DNA from: Linanthus parryae
Taxonomy: Eukaryota; Streptophyta; Magnoliopsida; Ericales; Polemoniaceae
Reading direction: 5' to 3'
NCBI GenBank assembly: GCA_023055425.1
Contig: JALGPY010000003.1
Span: 52,189,891 to 52,253,890, forward strand
Length of the DNA: 64,000 nt
The notes beneath the pieces are model-generated. The model was not told where the DNA came from. It saw only the letters and a program-made list of their open reading frames with translations, and searched no databases. Position 1 is the first letter of the stretch; each line of letters begins with the position of its first letter. Shown piece by piece: positions 48,209-59,340 of the stretch. A program made the translations under genes and the position numbers.

Positions 48209-49782
48209 ATATCGAGCCGCTTTTCTTTTATGTTTCTCAGCTTCCTCCTCTGATCAGGCTCGATTCCTTCTGTCAAATAATCGAAGAGTGGCTTCCTCCA
48301 ATCTGTGTCATCATCAATCACAGCAATCTCCAAAGAATATTTAATTAATGTGCAGCTCTCACAATTTCCTTGAATGATTGCAGCAGATGTGGACATATCT
48401 GGCCAATGAATCCCATATCTATGGGCTTTTCGATAAAGAGACACTTCACTTTCCCCACAAGAGTGTTGGTGGATCTTCTTCAATAATGCCTGGCCCTCCT
48501 GCTGCGAGACGCACCGCATGAGTATTCCTCCTGGACCCTTAAAGTAAAGGGAATTGTCGTGTATGCAGTATCCCTTGGTGGATGCCCAATTTTCTTTGAT
48601 CGTTCTCTCATTAATTGCACGCAGTATTGGCTTTCTCCAATCTTCATCTTCTGCGGATTCCTCCTCGCACACCTCCTGTGTCAAGGCCGGAGTTTCTCTA
48701 ACCTCGGTCAAAATTCTCGCAGGGAATTTGTTTACACTGATTTTAGATCCCAGAGTGGCTAAGGCATCTGCATGCCGATTATCGGCCCTAGGCGTGTGCT
48801 CGTACTTGAAATCACAAAATTGTTGCACCAGCTTCTGTACCATAGTCCAATAAGGCAATAAATTTGCCTCCTTCAACCCATACTCGCCTGAAGCTTGCTT
48901 TACAATTAGCTTAGAGTCCCCCATGACCGTGAGATTGCTAACCTCCAGTGCCTTGGCCGCGCGGAGTCCCGCTATCAGGGCCTCATACTCCGCCTCATTG
49001 TTAGTTACTGGAAAATCTAGCTTGGTGGACATTTGGATGACCTCCCCATCTGGCTTAGTCAAAACAAAACAAATTCCACCACCTTTCCTCGTTGACGACC
49101 CGTCGAAATGAAGTTTCAAGTATGGCGACTCAAATGCATAAATCCCAGGACCTTCTAGTTCCTCCTCGATCATGGGTTCGTAGCTGTTGTCGGGGAATTG
49201 TGCTAAAAGGTCTGCCACTGCTTGCGATTTCATTGCTTGTGGTCGAGCGCATGTAATATCATACTGCGAAATGGTCATGTACCATTTTTCCAGTCTTCCG
49301 CACGAAGAAGAGTGATTCAAGAGATACCGTATGGGGTCGCTCTTTGTAATCACTACGACTTTGTGTGAGGCGAAATAATGTTTCAACTTCTCTATTACGA
49401 AAAATAAAGCAAGGCAGTGACGTTCGATATCTGTGTACCTTGACTCAGCCGGCTGTACTACGCGGGAGATATAATAGATCGGCCTTTCCTTCCCTTCATA
49501 TTCTTGGGCTAGCAGTGCCCCTATTGATTTCTTGGTCGATGTCAGGTACAACAAAAGTGGTGATCCCAACTTCGGTGCAATCATTACTCTTGGCGATGTC
49601 AGCAAATCTTTCAGCCTCCCAAATGCGGCTTCATGCTCCTCCGTCCAGTTATACAAGGAATTCTTTTTGAGGAGATCGCCAAAACAGAAGGTTATTTCTG
49701 CGATCGCTGGGATGAATCTCCGCAAATAAGACAATTTCCCTAGGAACGTCTTCAGGGTGCTCTGATTATGCAGTGCTGTCAT
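48148..49782 (-). pseudogene. pol: RT thumb, RNase H and archaeal-type second RNase H
   Basis: 544 codons in the same frame as RT. Residues ~10-60 are the RT thumb/connection (LGKLSYLRRFIP, then NWTEEHEAAF). Residues ~75-195 are the gypsy RNase H, with E120 and D149 still seen but the first Asp absent, as expected for the degenerate domain in this lineage. Residues ~222-345 are a second RNase H of archaeal type with all four acidic sites: D227 (HFDGSS), E265 (NNEAEYEAL), D289 (MGDSKLI) and D339 (HADALA). It removes RNA from the RNA-DNA hybrid. The C-terminal part leads to integrase, but a frameshift near 48148-48208 breaks continuity. Confidence 0.9.
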
Positions 49783-49794
49783 GCTGGTGATAGT

Positions 49795-50703
49795 CTAAAT
49801 TATTGCAGGGTCAGGTTCAATTCCCTGACGATGGATCACACATCCCAAAAACATCCCCGAAGTCACTCCGAAAGCGTATTTCATGGGATTCATCTTTAAT
49901 TGGAAACTTCTACATCTTTTGAATACTTTCTGCAGGTCTCCCAGGTGGTCCGCTTCCTCTTTGGACTTGACAACCAAATTATCAACATAGAATTCTACCT
50001 CATGATGCATCATGTCATGGATTAGAGCCATCATTGCTCGCTGATAAGTCGCACCCGCATTCTTGAGTCCAAAGGGCATAACTGTGTAGTTAAAGACCCC
50101 GACTGGTGTAATGAACGCAGTTTTTCTTGCATCCTCAGGATCCATCTTGATCTGGTTATATTCGCTGATACCATCCATGAATCTGAACATCTGATGCCCT
50201 GCAGTGGAGTCGATGAGCAAATCAATGTTGGGCAATGGGAAGTCATCCTTTGGGCAGAAACGATTTAAGTCTCTGAAGTCCACGCAGATGCGAAGTTGCC
50301 CATTCTTCTTTACTACCGGCACGATATTGGCCAGCCAAGTGGGATGATGATTTGGCTCGATGAATTTAGGTGTCAATAACTTTACTATTTCCTGCTTGAT
50401 CTTCACATTTATTTCTAGCCTGAAGCTTCTCGCACTTTTCTTCACCGGTTTGGACCCCGGGACATTGTCCAATATGTGCATCGTCACACTCGTGTCCAGA
50501 CCAGGCATCTCATCGTATTCCCAAGCAAACACATCCTTATACTCGGTCATCAATTGCAGCAATCTTGTTTCCTCTTCGCTTGTGAGGTATGCGCTCTGGA
50601 AAACAGGCCTTTTCTTTTCTTCATTTGGACTTAGGAACACCTCTTTCAGTTTCTTCTTTTGTGGCTTCGACTTGTCTTCCATACACTCGGGCGCTTCTTT
50701 CAA
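49795..50703 (-). pseudogene. pol: Reverse transcriptase (catalytic YVDN)
   Basis: 302 codons covering the Ty3/gypsy RT fingers and palm: PVVKKNGQLRICVDFRDLN (~129-147), FPLPNID, FMDGISEYNQI with first catalytic Asp 177, MPFGLKNAGATYQR (~209-222), then FYVDNLVVKS at 238-247. The expected YVDD reads YVDN (239-242), replacing an Asp that binds the catalytic metal ion, so polymerase activity should be lost. The frame stops at TAG (49795-49797) and resumes in the same frame 12 bases on, so a single nonsense change separates RT from the RNase H section. Confidence 0.88.
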
Positions 50704-51021
50704 CTTGTCCTCCGGGACCTCTGACCTCAGCTTTTCCTCCTTCGGACCTTGTTCAAGTTGATTGATTTGCCCAGGGATATCCCCATGCTTAGACGGGGGT
50801 ACCTCCGCGCACCTTCATATGCGATAGAACTTCTTTCCATTGGAGTAGAAGCTTTCTATCTCCTTGCCCCTATGATCATGCTTTACCACCCTCTTGAAAG
50901 TGTACACATTCTTCCTTTGGTAGGCGACCTGTGACGCCTCTTCACGTGCAGGCACCTTTTCCTTAGCATCCTCTCTCGTCACCATTTCTCCCGCTGGTGA
51001 CTGATCCTTGATGTCTTCCCA
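50704..51021 (-). pseudogene. Protease-RT linker, frame broken
   Basis: Conceptual minus-strand translation gives charged, Lys/Glu-rich pieces interrupted by stops. It joins the gag-protease and RT frames in an ancestral polyprotein. No domain seen. Confidence 0.5.
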
Positions 51022-52878
51022 TCAAGGAAGAAGGGTCTGATAGAATGGTTCCGGCATCTGGTCATCTGCCATTTCGGTGAACCATACTGCTTCAGTGAGA
51101 CGCGCTTCATTCATATTAAAGGGGTTCACCAAAGCTGGTATCTCGACTACCCTGCCATTCCATATGGCCTTCATGACTTGGTGAGCTGTTGATGGGACCG
51201 CGTCAAAGCGATGAATCCAGGCTCGCCCTATGATCATGTGATACGTAGTATTCGCATCAATGACATAGAACTTGGCGGAACACTTGATCTTCCCTATCTG
51301 GATACCAAGGCGGATCCAACCAATCATCATCCTAGAGTCACTTCCGAATCCCATCAGCGAGGATGGGCGTCTGACAATCTTCTTCTCAGGAATTCCTGCC
51401 AACTTCAGAGTGTTGAGCGAAACCACATTAACGGCTGCTCCTCCATCAAAAAATGCCCTCTTGAACTCAACTTCGTTAATCACTGCTGTTACATACAAGG
51501 GCTTCTGATGGCTCGAATCCGTTTTCTTGTCACATTCGGAGAAATTCATTATCTTCTCTGTGGAGCGAGACGCCCTAACAAATTTCCCATTGGAGACGAC
51601 AATGTCCTCTTCGAAGTCCTCTGCAACCCTCAGAATTGCTTTTGTCATTTCTTTCCTGCATTTCTCCGAAAAGTTCATCTCGTCAAAGAATATTCTGAAA
51701 CCGTGCAACCCCTTCATCCTATCAGCACGCGAGTCTTCAGTGTCCATGTTGTAATCTTCCTCGTCATGGACTTCAGCGATGATGGGCAGACCATCTTCCG
51801 CAATCTCTTCAAGGTCCATGATCGCGATCATGGCTAACTCTTTGTCCTTTGGCTCTTGCTCCGCATGGTCCGGCAGCGGGTTATTGCGCAAGTCTTGCCT
51901 CTGGTCACTGACAATCATCTCCCCTTCTTTCATTTTCCGGCTCACGAGGTGCCTGAGCTTCTTGCACTCAGTTGTGGGGTGCATAATCTTTCCGTGGCAC
52001 TCACACCACTTCGGGTCCCTCACCATCTCCCTGGAGGGTGTTCTTTCGAGCGGAGGCAGAACCCCATCCTTGCGCCACTGTTTGCATAAATCAATTACTT
52101 CCTCCAAAGAACATGGAAAAGGCGGTGCGTCCGAGGTCGCAACCCTTGGTTGCTTGTGTGGCGAAATTGTATTGACTTCAGCTTCGCACCCCCTCTTATA
52201 GTTGAACCTCCCAATCTTGAAAGTGGGTCCCGCAGGAGATCGCTCAGGGGCGTGTTTCTTCCTTTGCCTTTCCACTATAGGCTCTATATTCTTGGTACAT
52301 TCAATTAACTTTGAAAAATTAGGAGTTTGTAAGTTAATTAACATACCCTTGTATTTATTTCGCATGCCTAGCAGGCATATCTCCACGAGCATGCCCTCGA
52401 GCACTTCGTCTCTGTACTCCAACGATTTGGCTCTGAACTTTTTGATGAAGGTGACATTCTCCTCATCACAATTCTGATACATACGCGGAAGATGTATCAT
52501 CGTAACCTTCTCCTCCATCTGGAAGAACTTGGTATAAAACTTCAGGACCATGTCATCCCAGGTCCTGACAGATCCAGCCTCCAGCGTTCTGTACCATTTG
52601 TAAGCCACGTTCCCCAAAGACTTCAGGAACTCACGCATCAAAAGATTGGGGTCAACCCCATGTGGCCCCATCACATCAATGAAGCGCATAACATGCTCTT
52701 GAGCATTCCCGTTAACATCATCAAACTTGTCCCACTTAGGGGCCTTATACCCTGCGGGGTTGGGCATCAGGTAGATCTCCCGCGGGATAGGAGGGACATT
52801 GTCAACCTTCGGAATGATGGTGTCCGCAAAAGGTTGATTGGCCAGGAAGGTCTCTATGCGCCGCTCTAATGCCGTCAT
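51022..52878 (-). CDS. gag-pro: Gag-protease, Tat lineage
   Basis: 618 codons. Residues ~50-200 form the retrotransposon Gag core (FDDVNG near 52, REFLKSLGNVAYKWYRTL near 82-99, then TWDDMVLKFYTKFF), which packages genomic RNA into virus-like particles. A zinc-knuckle-like motif CxCH…H…C lies at 292-305 (C292, C294, H295, H300, C305). The aspartic protease follows: DGG at 478-480 in place of D(T/S)G, and IIGRAW at 549-554, the flap-to-helix region typical of plant gypsy proteases. The protease needs a dimer to cut the polyprotein. The frame ends at 51022, with a broken ~320-bp linker before RT. DGG in place of DTG occurs in Tat relatives, so activity cannot be excluded from that alone. Confidence 0.85.
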   Translation of the reverse strand: MTALERRIETFLANQPFADTIIPKVDNVPPIPREIYLMPNPAGYKAPKWDKFDDVNGNAQEHVMRFIDVMGPHGVDPNLLMREFLKSLGNVAYKWYRTLEAGSVRTWDDMVLKFYTKFFQMEEKVTMIHLPRMYQNCDEENVTFIKKFRAKSLEYRDEVLEGMLVEICLLGMRNKYKGMLINLQTPNFSKLIECTKNIEPIVERQRKKHAPERSPAGPTFKIGRFNYKRGCEAEVNTISPHKQPRVATSDAPPFPCSLEEVIDLCKQWRKDGVLPPLERTPSREMVRDPKWCECHGKIMHPTTECKKLRHLVSRKMKEGEMIVSDQRQDLRNNPLPDHAEQEPKDKELAMIAIMDLEEIAEDGLPIIAEVHDEEDYNMDTEDSRADRMKGLHGFRIFFDEMNFSEKCRKEMTKAILRVAEDFEEDIVVSNGKFVRASRSTEKIMNFSECDKKTDSSHQKPLYVTAVINEVEFKRAFFDGGAAVNVVSLNTLKLAGIPEKKIVRRPSSLMGFGSDSRMMIGWIRLGIQIGKIKCSAKFYVIDANTTYHMIIGRAWIHRFDAVPSTAHQVMKAIWNGRVVEIPALVNPFNMNEARLTEAVWFTEMADDQMPEPFYQTLLP

Positions 52879-53006
52879 GCTTGCTGGTGCACTCCCTCCC
52901 GCAGCAAGAGGAAGGGTTTCAGCGGCGGAGACACATATACAGCGGTTGGGCTAGGGGTGTAAGCCACATTTCTTAGGGTTACTGGTTGAGAAGGCAAGGG
53001 ATATTG

Positions 53007-53408
53007 CTAAGAGATATTGGAGGGAATAGCTGGAGTTTGGGGGACAAGGGACGGTATTTGGAACGTTTGTCCCTGAATAAAAGGTGGTTGCACCATTGCT
53101 GGTGGACTTTGCAAACTAGGGTTGGGCGGTGTAGGTATTACCTCCGTTCCCTGAGTGGTAGAGGTTCCTGCTCCTTGAGAGACAGCAGCTTTCGGTGCCG
53201 ATTTCGGGGCAAGAGTTCCCAAAATGGCCATTATCTGAGCCATTTGTGTGGATTGAGCCTGAAGAGCTTTCGCCTGGCTCTGGATAGTGGCATTCAACGT
53301 CTCCAAGGTTGGAGTACCGCCGGTTGCTGCAGTATTGTTGCGTGTTTTCTCTCCTGAGGTTGTCTCGGTGGAGGGAGATCTGTTGCTGACATCCTCATCG
53401 TGAGACAT
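53007..53408 (-). pseudogene. Gag N-terminal segment (frame-broken)
   Basis: Begins at an ATG 40 bp from the 5' LTR (MSHDEDVSNRSPSTE), so the leader is very short. About 133 codons, rich in Thr, Gln, Pro and Ala, low-complexity, ending in a stop at 53007. The main gag-protease frame (52878 downward) is in a different phase, so at least one indel separates them. I infer one ancestral gag. No structured domain is visible here. Confidence 0.6.
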
Positions 53409-53423
53409 GGTTGCTTGCAATGG

Positions 53424-53446
53424 TAAGATTCACGTCGGGTTCACCA
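53424..53446 (-). other. Putative primer-binding site
   Basis: Two bases inside the 5' LTR the minus strand reads TGGTGAACCCGACGTGAATC. The TGG start fits the CCA end of a tRNA primer; I do not assign which tRNA. Confidence 0.6.
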
Positions 53447-53448
53447 AA

Positions 53449-54067
53449 TGTGTACGGGAGAATCCTTCAAGGAAGATTCAACGTACACAAAGTACAGGGA
53501 AAAAGAGAAACAAGGGAGAGGTAGGGTTGTGAGTAGGGAGAGAGTAAGACAATAGTAGATGTATGAGAGAGAGAGAGAGACAGAGTTTTGGCAGAGCTTC
53601 CGCGTAGTTCAGAAGATCAATCTTATGTAAGGAATGGTTAACGATCCTATATATAGAGGAGAATATGACCGTTGTAATGGGTTAATGCGCCCATTTATGG
53701 TGTCTTAATTACCTTCACCACAACGGCACGTTCGTCCGCATATATAGGGACCATTACGCACTTCATCCGCATATACCGGAACCGTTATGAGGTTGATCGG
53801 ATTTATGGAGCTCGTCCCATAAATCTCTCAAAGCAGTTACTAAAGGTCGCGCGCGGGCTTGGTTGTCGCTCGTGCGCGACAGGACATACTCTAGCCTTCA
53901 AACCACTAAGTCCCTACAAGTCCCTTGTGGTGGTATGTGAGGGCCCTGTCTCGCAGCCCCCACGTGGATCAGCGCGGGTGGTGATCATTTGTGTGTGGAG
54001 CACAGCTAGGTGTGATGGATGATTGCCACGTGGCTGTGATCTGTCTGTCTGGAAAGCACTATCTACA
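53449..54067 (-). repeat. 5' LTR of the complete retrotransposon
   Basis: 619 bp, TG...CA, with target duplication CTAAC at 54068-54072. On the minus strand: G-boxes near the upstream end, a CTATATATAGG TATA box at ~53646-53656, and a GA/CT-rich stretch near the end. It would drive the genomic RNA toward gag. Confidence 0.95.
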
Positions 54068-54072
54068 CTAAC

Positions 54073-54633
54073 ACTTTAAGCAATTAATCAGAGCATGAAA
54101 AATAATCTTCATTTGGTTGGATCTTGTATACATAGGTATCCAATTTGATATCCTTAAAATACCTCATTACCTTAATCGCATTTTGTAGTGGTAGTTTCTT
54201 TGGCTACGCTGATATTTTATCAACACTCTAATCACAAAAAATATTTAATTATGTAAATATCTAACCACACAACAAGCTTCCGATAAATGAAGTACATAGA
54301 ATTTCATGAACACTTTCTCCTAAGAATATTTATGGTACTTTTTCAAATTGAAAAATTAAATGTTTATAATGGATGCTTACATCTCATGGCTCAAAAGCTC
54401 CCCAGACTTTAAGATATATGACATTCTTATATGTGTGTGTGTGAGTTGAAAAAAAAAAAACATTCTTATGTATCTAACTAGATATAGTATATGTTTGATC
54501 TTTGGATCCAATAAGGTATTCATAACAAATGTAGGCGAATGAAAATTATCATCTTGTCATGATAATATTTAAGCCGCAACAATTTTAATCATCCCTCAAT
54601 ATTTTATCCTATAGCCCTAAGAAGATTAGTCAA
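54073..54633. other. AT-rich non-coding flank
   Basis: Sequence to the right of the retrotransposon target site, probably the original continuation of spacer A. It has a short GT microsatellite near 54434. No gene seen. Confidence 0.5.
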
Positions 54634-54641
54634 TATTTTAA

Positions 54642-55536
54642 GGGAATTGATTCTTATACCGGTGTTTTTTGTTGGTTACACGGGATTTTATTGGTCAAGA
54701 TATTATTACCCCTTTTCAGTCATTTAGTAGTAATTTTTCATTCATTATGTAGTCATTTATTTTCGGCAAGTTTACAATTCAAATATAATATTTTGGCCAT
54801 TGATGTTTGACATTCTTTTTTAGTACGTGACGTTCTCTTATGGATCTCCAGGCCTAGATTTTGATGAAACATAGAACATTTTCACTCGTTCGTGCTTTCT
54901 TACTTATTTTGTTCTTGTTTATTTTTTATGTAAAAAAAGTAACCGAACAATGAGAGATTTGATCTCTCGCCAGTACTGGGTAACTTTTGGGCATGTACAA
55001 TGTTTTTTGGGTTGAACCCCTATTACTTTTGTAGCTCTTCCGGGAACAAAGACACATCCTGTACCCACCAGTTCCCATGGATGATGCATAGAAGTCTTTT
55101 CTTTCCAAAGTGAAAAAATAGTGCATCCAATGGGATAGCGTCTACAAGGACTCACAAAAAAACAAGTGCACGATCTTGGATAAAAGTTATTTCTATACAA
55201 AAAAACATTCATCCTTCAATTAGTTTTTTCAACACAAAAAATAAATAAGAACAAAAGAAGTCACAAAACACAAACCTAGGGTACAGTGAAGATGGAGATT
55301 CTACGTTCCAACAAAAGCTATCCGGAGACCCATAAGAAAGCGTCACGTACAGGAAAGAATGTCACATATTAATAGCCAAAATATTGAAGGTTATTTGAAT
55401 TGTAAACTTTCCTAAAATATATGATTACATAACAAATAAAAAAATTATTACTAATTAATTAAAAAGGGACAATAATGTCTTGACAAGTAAAATTCAGTAT
55501 AACTAACAAAAAACACCGATTTAAGAATCAATTCTC
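54642..55536. mobile_element. Non-autonomous DNA transposon with ~225-bp TIRs (MULE- or hAT-like)
   Basis: The terminal inverted repeats pair 54642-~54870 with ~55310-55536 (ends GxGAATTGATTCTTA; shared blocks CGGTGTTTTTTGTT, AAGTTTACAATTCAAATA, ATATTTTGGC, GTACGTGACG). An 8-bp duplication TATTTTAA flanks it (54634-54641 and 55537-55544). Long TIRs suggest Mutator-like, while an 8-bp duplication is more usual for hAT, so the superfamily is left open. The internal ~440 bp holds a 97-codon minus-strand ORF (54919-55212) with no recognised domain; captured gene sequence is possible. Confidence 0.8.
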
Positions 55537-55544
55537 TATTTTAA

Positions 55545-56734
55545 TAGCTGCAAATACATCTTCCCTAACACTATTTTATTGTGTACCTTAATTTCTTTTG
55601 ATAAATAAAGAAATTTAGTACATTTTTCGGAAAATATAAACTAAGAACTTCTAATTTATTTGCATCCCTATTTGACAATTCTGATTTTGCCATTGTTACA
55701 ACATCAAAGATCCGCTCTGGCACATCAGATGACCGGTGAAACAAATCAATTCCATAAAAATATTACAATTTTGATCGTTAAAAATTTGGAAACTTGTGAA
55801 ATACGTGAGCAAAATTAATTTTTCAAGACATATGGAGTTGTTAGCCTTCTAATTTAGGCAATAATTGATGTGAATTGGAATGTAAACATCGCCATGTGTT
55901 GTGATAGACTAGACATGTTTGGCGAACACATGGCCATACATGTGTTTAAACTGGAAATATCTAGGAGAACGAAAAATCAAACAAAAAATTGAAGAGTAAG
56001 TGACGTGGGTGAACCACGTCGTTAATAATTGTAACACCCCCAAAATGATCAAGCCGGAAATCCGGGGGTGTCACTCCGTACCCGAGATGAAACCCGGATA
56101 CAAGGATGTTTAAAGAGTAGATCTTAACCAAACATTCATAAAGCCTTCGAAATGATACTTACTAAACTTTAAAATGTTGGGCCTCAAACATGGACAAATA
56201 TAGCTAAACAGAGATTTTAGGAAATTATAGTATTAACTTCTAATTTATGTGATGAGTCGCGCTCCCGTTAATTCAAGCTCCCATCTAGACCTGTGGTGCA
56301 GAAAACAAAAGGGAATACCACGGTTTCCAAAAGTCAGCGGAAAATAGTGAGTAAATAAACCCCCAGAACTGTAAACAGATTATGAGGCATGATTTTAAAT
56401 AAGACACAATAGTTTGAAAAGAAAGAGATGAAGTATGAAAATACAATTCACCAAATTTCTTCTTAGCATTTCAAATGGGGAAACATTCCAAAACTCTTTT
56501 CATTGTCCAAACAGGACTTTCAAATTTAAACAATAAAGTCCAATCTTGGAGATCCACATTTTATCACGTTGACACGGGGAAGAACCAGCCATCACATACT
56601 ACCAAGATCATAAGTGTCGACACCCCCCCTAAGACTTCTTGCGGCCAGAGATGTATGTACAAGGAGAAAACTCGAGGCTGTTGCGGCCGAGGAAAATAAA
56701 ATAAAATGGATCGAGAGACCGTAGTCAACATCGA
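55545..56734. other. Unassigned intergenic sequence with a TGTAACACCCCC-type repeat edge
   Basis: From 56029 the sequence TGTAACACCCCCAAAATG, with the inverted CCGGGGGTGTCACTCCG nearby, resembles edges of old gypsy LTRs. It is interrupted at 56735 by the solo LTR. No ORF of known family. Confidence 0.35.
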
Positions 56735-57347
56735 TGTGTACGGGAGAATCCTTTGAGGGGAATTCAACGTACACCAAGAACAGGGGATATGAAGAACACA
56801 AGAAGAGTAGGGTTGTGTGTACGGAGAGAGTAAGGCAATGGCAACTGTATGAGAGAGAGACATAATTTTGGAAGAACTTCCGCGTAGTTCAGGTGATATG
56901 TCTTATGTAAGGAAGGGTTAAAGATCCTATATATAGTGGAGAATATGACCGTTGTAGTTGGTTAATGCACCCATTAATGGCGGCTTAATTACCTTAACCA
57001 CAATGGCACGTTCGTCCGCATATATAGGGACCGTTACGCACTTCGCCCGCGTATACCGGAACCGTTATGAGGTTGACCGGGTTTATGGATCTCGTGCCAT
57101 AAATATCTCAAATCAGTTACTAAAGGTCGCACGCGGGCTTTGTTGTCGCTCGCGCTCGACAGAACTTACTCTAGCCTCCAAACCACTAAGTCCCTACAAG
57201 TCCCGTGTGGAGGTATGTGAAGGCCCTGTCTCGCATCCCTCACGTGGATCAGCGCGGGTGGTGATCCAGTGTGTGTGGAGCACAGCTAGGTGTGCTGGAT
57301 GATCGCCACGTGGCTAAGATCTGTCTATGTGGAAAGCACTATGTACA
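56735..57347 (-). mobile_element. Solo LTR of the same Tat-type family
   Basis: 613 bp, TG...CA, flanked by the perfect 5-bp duplication ATCGA (56730-56734 and 57348-57352). It is homologous along its whole length to the LTRs at 39537 and 53449 but clearly diverged, with a broken GC inverted repeat. It is the product of LTR-LTR recombination of a separate insertion, unrelated to the array. Confidence 0.93.
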
Positions 57348-57352
57348 ATCGA

Positions 57353-58250
57353 CCAAATCCAAAATAAAATGTTCCCCGGTACAAATATTCCACTTTACGT
57401 CATTACGTTTTATTGATTTCTCATGTGACAGTAGTGATGTAATCACTTTATTATAATCAAAAAGATGATCGAATAAACACTTAAAGCGGATATTTCATTT
57501 TGATACAATAAATTACAAAAAACAGTTTTGACACGAAAGAAGCAGAGCGTGCTAGCCCTGACACGTTTACTTACCTTAAGTCTCAAGCAAAATCAAATCA
57601 CTTCCTAGCACACTCGATGTATCCTTCGTCACTGAAATTTTCGCCTACAAATTTAATAATATCATAATCAACATATTGCACACAAAGTCCTACAACATAA
57701 ATGCAAGTGTAACGCGACTCCCCTAATAGCTTCACAACCCCAATAATAATTAGCTAGCCTGATTAAGAAAATCAAAACATAATTTAATATAGTGTACTTG
57801 TATTTAAAATATTATTCTAAACTAACTATAGAAAGGGTGTATTTAGTTTCGAAAAAAAATTCAATTTTATTAAATAAAACATACTAGTTTGTATTAAATA
57901 ACAAGAACCCTAACATAGGATTTTTCCACAAAATACCGTATTATTTACCACCGACTTTTCTTTAAAAATTCTACTTGTGTATTGAATATATCCTCTTTAA
58001 TAAAACTCTTATAGAATTTAAAAAAGAATTAAAATATTATTTTTAGATAATATAGTAACATTTTTTTCCAAAACTAAAACAAACAGAACCTACCACTACA
58101 AATGTCTTACGGCTTTCTTTCCCCTCTTTCTTTTTGAGTATTGTTGAGTAAAAAAAAATTATTCTCTGTTGTAAGACTCGAATTCAAGTTCAACTCCAAT
58201 ACAAGCAGTAACTTTAACCTCTGTGCAAGCTAATGATTTGATCCCTCTTT
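57353..58250. other. AT-rich non-coding sequence
   Basis: No gene, TIR or LTR edge that I can support. Confidence 0.4.
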
Positions 58251-58860
58251 CTACTCTAATAACTCAACTACAAATATTAAATAATAATAAAAAAGAAAGC
58301 AAAACAAAATAAAGGAGAAGGGAAGAGAGGGAGAGTCAGATTGTGTACCCGAGAGAGAGAAAATGAGAACAACAACGAGGGCGGCGAAGCGACGCCGCTG
58401 ACGAGGGCTAGGGCGGACGACGACGGTGGCGGCGTCGACTGGGCACGGCGGCGGCTGTGGTGGGAAGGACGGCGCACGGCGGCGACGTGGTCGGCGGCCT
58501 CGGGGTCTGCTTGTCGGGCCGAACAAAGAGGGAGAGAGAGGTTGAACAGGAGAGAGAGAGAGATTGAGGGAGAGAGATTGGTGTTGTGTGAAATCTTCAC
58601 TTGAAGGAGGTTTTTATAAGACTTGATTGAAGAATCCGGCGAAGACAAGGAGTGTTCTCTGGGTTGATTTCGATTTCGAATTGGGTCACGAAATTGGGTG
58701 AAATTGGTTTGCTTGGTGCTAAATTATCGAGCTTTGTCGAGTTTAAAACTATTTGGGACTGTAATTGTGGCGTTTGGAGGTGGCACGGTGGCGGTGTCTG
58801 GGTCGGAGACAGAGAAGGACTTCTCCTGTCAGTTGAGGAGATGAGGAAGATGGTAATTTA
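58250..58860. other. GC-rich island flanked by GA repeats, unassigned
   Basis: GAGAGA tracts (58321-58365, 58530-58580) bracket a GC-rich block (58375-58510) that is open in several frames on both strands. Such overlap is usual for GC-rich non-coding DNA. It could be an LTR interior or a fragment of a host gene start; I assign no product. Confidence 0.35.
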
Positions 58861-59040
58861 GGGTAAAAGACAATTTCACCCCCGATGTTTTACGTAAAAG
58901 ACAAGTTCTACCCCACTGATTTAGTTAAAGACACAAATTAATTTAGGAAAAATACATAAAAGCCCCCAAGTTGTTTATAACATTAATAATTAACTTCTAA
59001 ATAATGAAAACTAGTACCCATAACTTATAATAATATCATA

Positions 59041-59340
59041 TTAACAGTATTAACACCCACTGGTATCCTAAAATACCCGTATCTACACAATAGGTTATTT
59101 CATCATTCCCTCCTTAAAGAAAGCTTCGTCCTCGAAACTTAAATCAACTTCTAAATAACCACTAAGGTATGAGTCTCCATACCAGGGTATAGATACTAAA
59201 CGCAAACCTAATGTCATATATGATGAGCAATATACTATAAGGAGCACTAAAATGACGTGTTTAAAAATCGAAGGATTACATCCTCCCCCCTTAGAGGAGT
59301 GATGTCCTCGGAACTCAAAATATCTCGTCAAAAAGGTGAG
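59041..59340 (-). repeat. Possible remnant of a Ty3/gypsy element 3' end
   Basis: On the minus strand, LSFEDEAFFKEGMMK stop (ending 59095) and FRGHHSSKGGGCN resemble the extreme C-terminus and following repeat of chromovirus-type polyproteins (FEDE…, SSKGGG). The motifs are short and the rest is too decayed to read. Confidence 0.25.

Larger units (their letters stand above)
39537..54067 (-). mobile_element. Complete Tat-lineage Ty3/gypsy LTR retrotransposon with antisense PMD gene
   Basis: About 14.5 kb. Both LTRs are TG...CA and the element is flanked by identical 5-bp duplications CTAAC (39532-39536 and 54068-54072). In minus-strand order: 5' LTR, primer-binding site, gag-protease, RT, RNase H, second (archaeal-type) RNase H, integrase, a minisatellite region, the antisense additional gene, polypurine tract, 3' LTR. 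Dual RNase H plus an additional ORF between integrase and 3' LTR are the established hallmarks of the plant Tat lineage. Several coding breaks and an RT active-site change make autonomous movement unlikely. The two LTRs differ at many positions (roughly 5-10 % by eye), suggesting an old insertion. Confidence 0.95.

Noticed and set aside
58277..58648. 123-codon minus-strand ORF in the GC-rich island
   Set aside because: Overlaps other long frames on both strands; composition-driven, low-complexity Ser/Pro/Arg.
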